Shown here piece after piece: positions 16,034-21,649 of a stretch of 21,649 bases of DNA. Both the position numbers and the translations under genes were made by a program. Source of the stretch: JANXQG01 sp037147235. GTDB lineage: Bacteria > Planctomycetota > Planctomycetia > Pirellulales > Thermoguttaceae. The DNA lies in contig JBAWVO010000089.1 in assembly GCA_037147235.1 (NCBI GenBank), positions 1-21,649 on the forward strand. Direction: 5' to 3'. The notes under the pieces were generated by a model. That model made no database searches. It saw only the letters and a list, made by a program, of their open reading frames with translations, and had not been told where the DNA came from. The first letter of the stretch is position 1, and each line of letters opens with the position of its first letter.

Positions 16034-17043
16034 GCCTTCCTCCCATTCTTCTTGGGCTGCTGGGGAATGTCGTAATCCCGTTCCCAGAGCCACTTCCCGG
16101 CCTGCTCGCGCAAATCGCCCGGCAGGTCGCCCAGAAACGTGCTCAGATTGCCCCAACGCTTTCGGTCGGACCGCACCTGGTCGTAGTCTGCCTTTGGTTG
16201 GAGGTACTTCTCGACGGCCAGCAATGTTTGTTCCAGCAAGTCGGTTCGGCCTTCCGCGCCCCACGCAGTGACCGCGGCACGATGCTGGCAATAGGCGTCG
16301 AGGATCTTGGCGGCCGTGAGTGGTCGGCCAGTCTGCTTGAGGGTCCGCAGGAAGGCCACGCCGCGCTGGTCTCCCACTAGACCGACAATGGCCGCTCGTA
16401 GCGTTGTGTGATCGGCTGATCCTTTCTCAGCGGCCTGTAAGACGTCCGAGACGTATTTCCACGCGCGGGGATTAGATTCTCGTGAATCGAAGATGGTCGG
16501 GTCGCTACCGACGTAATTACTAACCGCGGGGTGGATCCCATTTTGCCCTGCCCAATTCACCCATTCGACATGGTCCGGCACGATCGTTACGCGGACAAAG
16601 CGGGACAGCATGGCACCGTCCATGTCGAAAACCTCGTAATCCTCGTCAGCGGGGTTGATGGCAGCCACTGGGAGCCACCCCTCGGGCAATTGGTAATCGT
16701 TGAGGCATCGCGCGGTCGCGAGTTGGAGGCAAGGTGTTCGCACGAAGCGGTCGCACCGATTGAGTTCCTCGAACACGAGCAACCCCTCGCCGTTGGTGGG
16801 CAAGAAGGCTGGTGGAAGATACTTCGTCGTCGCGACGTCCATCTTTGGAAGGCCGGTAAGGTCGGTCGGCTCCATCAAACTCAAGTCACGGCTGATGTAT
16901 CCGATACCCAGATCCTTCGCAGCCCGTTCGAGCAGTTCGCTCTTGCCGACGCCGTGGCAGCCGCTGACCAACACAGGCCGATTCGCGTGGTAGCAGAGTT
17001 TGACTAATTCAATGAGAGGCGTGCCGGATTTAACTTTGTCCAT
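16030..17043 (-). CDS. MoxR-type AAA+ ATPase
   Basis: The 337-residue product has Walker A GCHGVGKSE (28-36), Walker B LLVFEELNR (88-96), sensor-1 AAINP (127-131) and the MoxR-like turn DMDGAMLSRFVRV (140-152) with a probable arginine finger. MoxR ATPases act as chaperones that assemble or metallate partners, usually VWA proteins. Its stop overlaps the start of the VWA metallopeptidase gene. Its ATG overlaps the upstream RuvB-like gene by 14 bp, which signals translational coupling along the cassette. The C-terminal region (about 230-337) is helical with no extra domain recognised. Confidence 0.92.
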   Translation of the reverse strand: MDKVKSGTPLIELVKLCYHANRPVLVSGCHGVGKSELLERAAKDLGIGYISRDLSLMEPTDLTGLPKMDVATTKYLPPAFLPTNGEGLLVFEELNRCDRFVRTPCLQLATARCLNDYQLPEGWLPVAAINPADEDYEVFDMDGAMLSRFVRVTIVPDHVEWVNWAGQNGIHPAVSNYVGSDPTIFDSRESNPRAWKYVSDVLQAAEKGSADHTTLRAAIVGLVGDQRGVAFLRTLKQTGRPLTAAKILDAYCQHRAAVTAWGAEGRTDLLEQTLLAVEKYLQPKADYDQVRSDRKRWGNLSTFLGDLPGDLREQAGKWLWERDYDIPQQPKKNGRKA

Positions 17044-18193
17044 TTTTTCCGCGGTCCTGTGTAATACTGTTAGTTTGTTGAATCCATTCTTGTCCTTCGG
17101 GTGTAAGCCGCCGCCCTCCGGAACCGATCGTCACGAAACGTTTCCGCAAGAGCAGCGGTTCGATTTGGCGGCGAACATAGTCGGAGTCCAGTCCGACGTG
17201 GATCGCCAGCGATTCGAGGGACGCCGATCCGGTACGGAGGTAGTCGAGATACTGATGCTCCTGGGCACCGAGGCCTTTGTCATCGATGTCGAAGGCCGCC
17301 AAGAATTCCTTGACCTGCTGGTCGCTGATTTGTTGATTTTCGGATTCAGGGAAGTGATTTTGCAGGTTCTGTAGGTGGTGCTTGACGCGGCGTGGCAGTC
17401 CCGCGGAGACCTTCGCGATCAAAATCGCCGCCTGCTCGCAGAGTAACAAATTCATGTCTTTGGCCATGCGATCGACGATTTGTTTGAGTTCATCGGGCGG
17501 GTAGTAATTGAGGGAAACCCGCAGTGCCATGCGTTTTTGAAGCGCGTTCAGGAGACGGCCTGGCTGGTCAGTGGCAAGGACAACGGTAAACGGTGGGATT
17601 GTGACGGTGGTGTCGTTCTCGTCACCTGGTGCGTCAACCGCAAGTGATTTAGGTATCCGTGGCACGCGCCGATGGTCGATCGCTTCGTAAAGCAGCTCTT
17701 GAACCGGACCTTTTAAGGACTGGGACTCATCGATTAAGAGGAAATCGTTCGCCTCAAGGCCGATCAGCTTGTTGACAAGCTCGACCTTCGAGGTTTCACC
17801 GATCGCCATCACCAGTTTGGTGCCGTATTCGGACGCCATCGTTTCAGCCAAGAGCGTCTTGCCCAAGCCGGAGGCGCCCGTGATCAACGTATGAGGGCAA
17901 GGCTGCCCACGGGCCAGTGCGCCGGCGATTTGGCGGTCCAACAACTCGACCACGTGTTTGTGGCCGATGAAGGTGTGGAATGATAGGATGGAAACTGGCG
18001 TGATTGCAGAATGACCAGTGGGCCGTGTCGCTGAACCTGAAGCCAGCGCCGCCAACACCGCGGCTTTGTGATCGAGCAGCTCCTTGGCAACGGCTCCTGC
18101 CGTTTTCGGCCCATTGATGGAGAGTTTGTTTCCATGGGCCTCGACAGTCAGACCGGCAGCTCGTGCCTTGTTCAACAGGGTCAAGCCGTCCAT
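17030..18193 (-). CDS. RuvB-like AAA+ ATPase with N-terminal TubC_N-like domain
   Basis: Residues 1-50 (LTLLNKARAAGLTVEAHGNK, then LSINGP and LLDHKAAVLAAL) match the TubC N-terminal docking-domain pattern of a short alpha-beta fold ending in a helix. Residues about 70-300 are an AAA+ module like RuvB, with FIGHKHVVELLDRQI before Walker A GASGLGKT (106-113). Walker B is FLLIDESQ (151-158) and a sensor follows at VVLATDQPG (204-212). Residues 308-372 resemble the RuvB C-terminal winged helix (LDYLRTGSASLESLAIHVGL, then RRLTPEGQEW). It could translocate DNA or remodel a DNA-bound complex. Its start overlaps the ParB-like gene by 13 bp. Host RuvB lacks the N-terminal domain and normally sits with ruvA. 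Confidence 0.88.
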   Translation of the reverse strand: MDGLTLLNKARAAGLTVEAHGNKLSINGPKTAGAVAKELLDHKAAVLAALASGSATRPTGHSAITPVSILSFHTFIGHKHVVELLDRQIAGALARGQPCPHTLITGASGLGKTLLAETMASEYGTKLVMAIGETSKVELVNKLIGLEANDFLLIDESQSLKGPVQELLYEAIDHRRVPRIPKSLAVDAPGDENDTTVTIPPFTVVLATDQPGRLLNALQKRMALRVSLNYYPPDELKQIVDRMAKDMNLLLCEQAAILIAKVSAGLPRRVKHHLQNLQNHFPESENQQISDQQVKEFLAAFDIDDKGLGAQEHQYLDYLRTGSASLESLAIHVGLDSDYVRRQIEPLLLRKRFVTIGSGGRRLTPEGQEWIQQTNSITQDRGKNGQS

Positions 18194-19308
18194 GTCATTT
18201 CCTCCTCATCGACGTCATCAGTTTCGTCGTAAATGTAGGTGAATTCGTCCGTGTCGCCCTCGTCGTCGGCCTCCTCATCAACGTCTTCCTGCTCAGGTTC
18301 GTTGTCTTCGTCGGCATCCTCCTGCGCCAATTCGTCGGCATCGTCGTGATCGATCGTATCGGGCTGGCTGACTCGGCCTGGTTGTGCGCGTTGGCTCGCG
18401 AGCCACGCAGCAATGTTCTGGGCCGAAACGTCCAGTCGATGAAGGAGGTCGATCAGATTGTTCTCTCTCGGTAGAGCGAGAACTTCCTTGCGCCGAAGAA
18501 TTTTGCCTGAGTCCTGCCGAATGACTATCACGAGCAATTCGATATCTTCGAGTAAATACTTACTAAACTCGGGTTCGTCGGTTTCAGTGGCCGGCTGAAC
18601 CGCCTTCGGCTCAAGAGGTGGGTGATCGTCGTCGCGAGCAGCAATACTGTCATCGCACGGCTGGGTCTGTGCCGGGGCAGCGACGATTGCCGCGACAGCC
18701 GGAATAGCCCCGATGGACTCCACAGCGGGCTTCTCTGCCTTGGGCTGCGCATCCAGCTTGGACTTGGCCGTCTTGGTCTTACCGATGTTGCCGACCTTGG
18801 TGATACGCCCATCGCGCCCGACACGCTTCTTTGACTGTCCACCGTTTGCAGTCGGCTCGGGCTTCGGGCGATATTTGGCGACCATTGTGGGCGACACGCC
18901 GACCACATCGGCGATTCTACGATCGGACATGTCCTTGCCCTTCGGGTGCTCGAACGCCATCAGCACGGCCCGCTTCTTGTCATCGACACTGCGCCGCAAG
19001 CCGTGGTCTTTGTTGGATTGCAGGGCGTGCCACTGGGCGTCGGCTTTGGTGCCGGGATGCACGATGCAGTCGATCTGCTTGCGGCCGGCCTTCTCGTGGC
19101 CTGCGAGGCGGTGAAAACCATCTGCTGCCCAGTGCGTTTCGCCGTCGAAGAACACATCGACCGGCGGGAACTTCTCGCCTGCTTCGACGCGCTCCGCGTA
19201 ATCCTTGACCACGTTGTTGTCCATCGCGACGCGCGGCTGCACGTCGCGGGCACGCTTGATTTTGTCCAGCGACAATCGCTTCTCGGTTCCTGTTGTTTTC
19301 GTTGCCAT
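18181..19308 (-). CDS. ParB-like DNA-binding protein with long acidic tail
   Basis: I chose the ATG at 19308 (GAGAG upstream); the frame is open to 19461 but that part lacks protein character. Of 375 residues, 1-100 form a ParB/sulfiredoxin-type N-terminal domain: KFPPVDVFF (46-54), WAADGFHRLAGHEKAG (60-75) in place of the GERR-type box, and SNKDHGLRR (98-106). Residues 120-150 (MSDRRIADVVGVSPTMVAKY) are a helix-turn-helix. The middle is Ala/Lys-rich linker. The last about 60 residues are strongly acidic (QEDADEDNEPEQEDVDEEAD and on), which suggests DNA mimicry or protein docking. ParB-like proteins mark partition sites or control copy number. No ParA is seen. It is the first gene of the overlapping cassette. 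Confidence 0.85.
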   Translation of the reverse strand: MATKTTGTEKRLSLDKIKRARDVQPRVAMDNNVVKDYAERVEAGEKFPPVDVFFDGETHWAADGFHRLAGHEKAGRKQIDCIVHPGTKADAQWHALQSNKDHGLRRSVDDKKRAVLMAFEHPKGKDMSDRRIADVVGVSPTMVAKYRPKPEPTANGGQSKKRVGRDGRITKVGNIGKTKTAKSKLDAQPKAEKPAVESIGAIPAVAAIVAAPAQTQPCDDSIAARDDDHPPLEPKAVQPATETDEPEFSKYLLEDIELLVIVIRQDSGKILRRKEVLALPRENNLIDLLHRLDVSAQNIAAWLASQRAQPGRVSQPDTIDHDDADELAQEDADEDNEPEQEDVDEEADDEGDTDEFTYIYDETDDVDEEEMTWTA

Positions 19309-19655
19309 TCGATTTCTCTCAAAGTTCCTGATGTTAAGTTTCTGGAGGTTGCAGGTTCTCAACCGAACCGGTCCGACCGATCCCGCCGAAAATCTCGCTC
19401 CCCCCTGTTTCCTGGTAAAAATGCGACAAACAGCGCGCATATCGAGCGCATACGATTGCACAGCAAGGATTTAAGACGCGCATTTACGAAGCCAGAATTG
19501 GCAAGGAACCCGAGAAAGCGGGGCGGGAAGAAGTCCGACTACCGCGGTTCAACCACTACTTTGGAGGGTAAGCTCAGCCGAAAAGAAAGCGTTTCACGCG
19601 GCTGTCTGCTTGTGGTCCTGGCGCAAGAAGTAATGTATGGGACGAGGCGAGGTGC
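19309..19655. other. 347-bp intergenic region upstream of the ParB-like gene
   Basis: No convincing gene is present; the in-frame extension of the ParB-like ORF is Arg-rich and unlike a protein. The region should hold the promoter of the ParB/RuvB-like/MoxR/VWA cassette, but I could not find a good -35/-10 pair. It contains the short direct repeats listed separately. Confidence 0.5.
19435..19489. repeat. Three short direct repeats upstream of the ParB-like gene
   Basis: GCGCATATCGA (19435), GCGCATACGA (19446, adjacent) and GCGCATTTACGA (19478) are variants of one word. Such repeats before a parB-like gene can be its operator or a centromere-like site. With only three imperfect copies the function is inferred. 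Confidence 0.45.
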
Positions 19656-20921
19656 TTATTCATCGTCCTCCTCTTCCTTCCGCTTCACTCGCTGGCGGGG
19701 CACATGTCCGTCCAGCCGTGCCCCCATGTTGATTATCTTGGGGTCGACTGACTGCGGCTCTCCTGCGAGCCCAGGAAGGTTCGGCATCACGTTCCCGGCC
19801 GTGATCCACTTCTCCGCTCGGTCGAGCCAGACCGAAACCGTTCCTTGGTGAATCTTCTTGCGATACTCTTTAGAGAGCATCTCGGCGATCTCTTTCTGAG
19901 TCTTTACGCCCACCACGACTTTCAGTCGATACGCCGCAAACATTTTATCGTCAGGGACTTGCAGTTTCGGCTTATCTGGCTGTCGGGGCTTGGCTCCAGC
20001 CGCGTCAGCTCCCACGTCGATCGCGGGCGGCTTTACGCCCTTGTCAGCCGCGCCAGCCATTCCTTCCGCACCCTCGGCCATGTCAGGAACTATGTCGTCC
20101 CACCCCAACCGTGGGAGATTAACAATGCCCGCATCGAGGTAACAATCCGATAACTGCAACGCTACCCAGAGCCGCCACATGATGAATTCGTACAGAGTCT
20201 TCTCATCTGTGGCGACGTTCGGGAAAGGATAATTGGTGACAGGGCAAGGCTCCCGAAATCCGACTCGCTCAGACAGGACTGGTGGAGCCAGACTGCTCGA
20301 CTTGATCAGCTTCTCAATCTCGATTGCTGGGGAAGAGAAATCTCGAAGCCAAGGGTCCGTTCTTAACCCTCCCTGAACGAGCACCCTGATGTTGACCACG
20401 ACTCGTTCCCACACTTGCTCCGAATATCGGTGCCGCTGGCCTGGCCCAAGGCGGCGGATCATCTCTACGCCACGGACCAAGTCTCCGATATCTCGTCCGG
20501 TTCTGTAGCATACCCACAGGCCTGCGCCGACAGCCAGGGCGCAGTCCGCAAGCTCGTTGATCTCACTTGGTACTTCTTGCCACCGGAGCGCAGGATAGGG
20601 TATCGCGTCGATCGGCTCGCCCACATATAATTCTGTCAGGGAGCGGAGCAACTTGGGATCCGCTCCGACGGCATTTCGCAATCGCTCAAGTTCATCCAGG
20701 AGTTGGTGAAGCCGCACGAAATGATTCGTGGGTATCTCGTCGCTCAAGCGACTCAGATCGACTTTGATAACATCAAGGCTTAGAAAGCGAAGTGAAGGGT
20801 CGTCAATCGCGGAAAGCCTCTTAGAGAAGAAGCCTAGCTCAAGTGCCGCTATAGCCTTGTGTCGATCGAGAGGTGACGCGGGCCGTCCCTGAATTTCTGC
20901 GGTCTGCCTGTTTTCCATCAT
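19656..20921 (-). CDS. Hypothetical protein with C-terminal helix-turn-helix (421 aa)
   Basis: The ATG at 20921 has AGG upstream. Residues 1-270 are helical, rich in Leu/Arg/Glu, with no recognised motif. A low-complexity linker (MAEGAEGMAGAADKG, near 281-295) follows. Residues 327-375 (KMFAAYRLKVVVGVKTQKEI, then AEMLSKEYRK and QGTVSVWLDRAEKWI) form a helix-turn-helix like those that recognise DNA in small terminase-like or replication proteins. The C-terminus is charged (RKEEEDDE). It is the most upstream gene of the minus-strand island, with a strong-looking promoter about 110 bp upstream, so it may be an initiator or regulator. That role is inference from position and HTH only. Confidence 0.8.
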   Translation of the reverse strand: MMENRQTAEIQGRPASPLDRHKAIAALELGFFSKRLSAIDDPSLRFLSLDVIKVDLSRLSDEIPTNHFVRLHQLLDELERLRNAVGADPKLLRSLTELYVGEPIDAIPYPALRWQEVPSEINELADCALAVGAGLWVCYRTGRDIGDLVRGVEMIRRLGPGQRHRYSEQVWERVVVNIRVLVQGGLRTDPWLRDFSSPAIEIEKLIKSSSLAPPVLSERVGFREPCPVTNYPFPNVATDEKTLYEFIMWRLWVALQLSDCYLDAGIVNLPRLGWDDIVPDMAEGAEGMAGAADKGVKPPAIDVGADAAGAKPRQPDKPKLQVPDDKMFAAYRLKVVVGVKTQKEIAEMLSKEYRKKIHQGTVSVWLDRAEKWITAGNVMPNLPGLAGEPQSVDPKIINMGARLDGHVPRQRVKRKEEEDDE

Positions 20922-21029
20922 TGCACCTTTTGCTTCATTTCGGACGGCCCGCCGCCGTCACCGCCAAGGTGCAGGCGGTGCCGGCGACGGACGATGTCGG
21001 TGATCGGCCGACTGGTCCGATACGTCTCG

Positions 21030-21058
21030 ATTATAACCTGTAGTCCGGCATCTTTCAC
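21030..21058 (-). promoter_or_regulatory. Predicted sigma-70-like promoter of the 421-aa gene
   Basis: On the minus strand GTGAAA (21053-21058) and a perfect TATAAT (21030-21035) are spaced by 17 bases, reading toward the gene at 20921 with a leader of about 100 bases. The -35 box overlaps the end of the integrase remnant. Confidence 0.5.
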
Positions 21059-21252
21059 CCGATCTTGCCCATGACCTCCGCGGCCAGGGCCATGTCCCGC
21101 TCTGCGTAGACCTGGGTCACGGCAGCTTTGGCGTGGCCCGAGATCACCTGCGCGGATAGATTCCGTGTTCCCGATTCATCGACGTAGCGCATTATGTCAC
21201 GGCAGGTACGAATAGCAAGAGGACATGAGGCAGTGGCACCAGCTCGTGCCCA
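21055..21252 (-). pseudogene. Tyrosine recombinase (integrase) C-terminal remnant
   Basis: This frame has no start and is closed upstream by a stop at 21253; 65 codons remain. It reads CPLAIRTCRDIMRYVDESGT, then SAQVISGHAKAAVTQVYAER and DMALAAEVMGKIG. The SGH box and the VTQVY tyrosine match the last catalytic elements of phage-type tyrosine recombinases, and the GHAK..VTQVYAERD wording is one I associate with planctomycete integrases. The upstream catalytic Arg and Lys regions are missing, so it is inactive. It marks the likely edge of the integrated replicon. Whether it belonged to this element or a neighbour is unknown. Confidence 0.75.
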
Positions 21253-21390
21253 TTATGAACACGGCAGGTTGTCCTTCAAAAGTGTATATACTACCCACAC
21301 AGGAGGGTGCTTGTCCCCTCCATCGGCAATCCACCGTCTTTATTCCCCCAGACTCTGGACAGGCTCCCCACAAGGACGCCAGCCCCACCG

Positions 21391-21419
21391 TTGCAGTGCG
21401 CGTTGGCACGGCGTAGAAT
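21391..21419 (+). promoter_or_regulatory. Weak promoter candidate
   Basis: TTGCAG and TAGAAT with 17-base spacing lie about 45 bp before the 38-aa ORF at 21466. The -10 is good and the -35 poor. A chance match is possible. Confidence 0.25.
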
Positions 21420-21465
21420 CGACGTGGAACCGTCAACCAAGACATCCAAGCGGAATAGTAGGCCC

Positions 21466-21582
21466 ATGTCGGCATCCGATGACCAAGACAAGCACGTCCC
21501 TAGCCGCCCTCAGCGCGAGCGAGTGCTAGCCCCAGGCATAATCCCGCTTGCTCGCATGCTCGCCGGTATCCTCGCTACTTGA
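21466..21582 (+). CDS. Possible small ORF (38 aa)
   Basis: The ORF begins MSASDDQDKHVPSRPQRERV and continues LAPGIIPLARMLAGILAT, a plausible acidic-then-amphipathic short protein. It has a weak TAGG upstream of the ATG and a weak promoter. No family is recognised. It is the only candidate gene in the 397 bases after the integrase remnant. Confidence 0.3.
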   Translation: MSASDDQDKHVPSRPQRERVLAPGIIPLARMLAGILAT

Positions 21583-21613
21583 AGAACTCAATTACCTTTG
21601 GCGTTTTTATAAA

Positions 21614-21637
21614 TTGACCTGTCTGCGCTCAGGTCAA
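21614..21637. repeat. 8-bp inverted repeat near the window end
   Basis: TTGACCTG and CAGGTCAA flank an 8-base loop, about 30 bp past the 38-aa ORF. It could be a terminator stem or an operator for whatever lies beyond the window. There is no T-run within view. Confidence 0.4.
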
Positions 21638-21649
21638 CTGCCCCATCGG

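Noticed and set aside
17030..18193. Housekeeping RuvB
   Set aside because: It carries an extra N-terminal domain, has no ruvA/ruvC neighbours and overlaps mobile-element genes.
18946..19851. 301-aa plus-strand ORF
   Set aside because: Antisense to the ParB-like gene and the 421-aa gene, with no coherent domain.

Overview
The window most likely comes from a planctomycete, probably Pirellulales-like. Three things point there. Exported proteins with autotransporter-type beta-strand repeats or a formylglycine-generating-enzyme (FGE) fold end in PEP-CTERM sorting tails. A very short LuxR-type regulator is present. A tyrosine-recombinase remnant carries a GHAK...VTQVYAERD C-terminus that I associate with planctomycete integrases. 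This assignment is inference from family knowledge; there is no rRNA or tRNA in the window.

Left part (1-9300), a mosaic on both strands. It starts inside a large PEP-CTERM surface protein, open from base 2, with an unusual 40-residue tail after the sorting signal. Next come two related small Ada-type zinc-binding ORFs, each just ahead of another ORF (78 aa and 287 aa); the 287-aa product may be a degenerate nuclease. A perfect 52-bp palindrome follows. Then there is a small membrane protein, an excisionase-like HTH protein, an FGE-domain PEP-CTERM protein, a LuxR-type HTH protein and a small secreted protein. The gaps at 8.0-9.3 kb hold an interspersed repeat family built on a CCGGACAA-type palindrome.

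Right part (9333-21252), a replication island transcribed entirely on the minus strand. In transcription order it holds: a 421-aa protein with a C-terminal HTH; a tightly overlapping set of four genes (ParB-like; RuvB-like AAA+ ATPase with an N-terminal TubC_N-like domain; MoxR-type AAA+ ATPase; VWA/HExxH metallopeptidase); a 74-aa HTH protein; a D5/P4-type superfamily 3 helicase; a 333-bp gap with inverted and direct iterons around an AT-rich core (candidate origin); a TOPRIM primase with a zinc finger; and a very small family A DNA polymerase lacking exonuclease residues and most of the thumb. A broken tyrosine-recombinase C-terminus lies immediately upstream of the 421-aa gene, at the presumed element edge.

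The genes on the right form a near-complete DNA replication kit (initiation site, helicase, primase, polymerase, ParB) joined to a MoxR-VWA chaperone/peptidase pair. No capsid, terminase, portal, tail or conjugation gene is visible, so it is best described as a phage-like or plasmid-like integrated replicon, possibly decayed. The two strongest leads are the iteron region at 11895-12155 and the coupled ParB/RuvB-like/MoxR/VWA cassette at 14804-19308.
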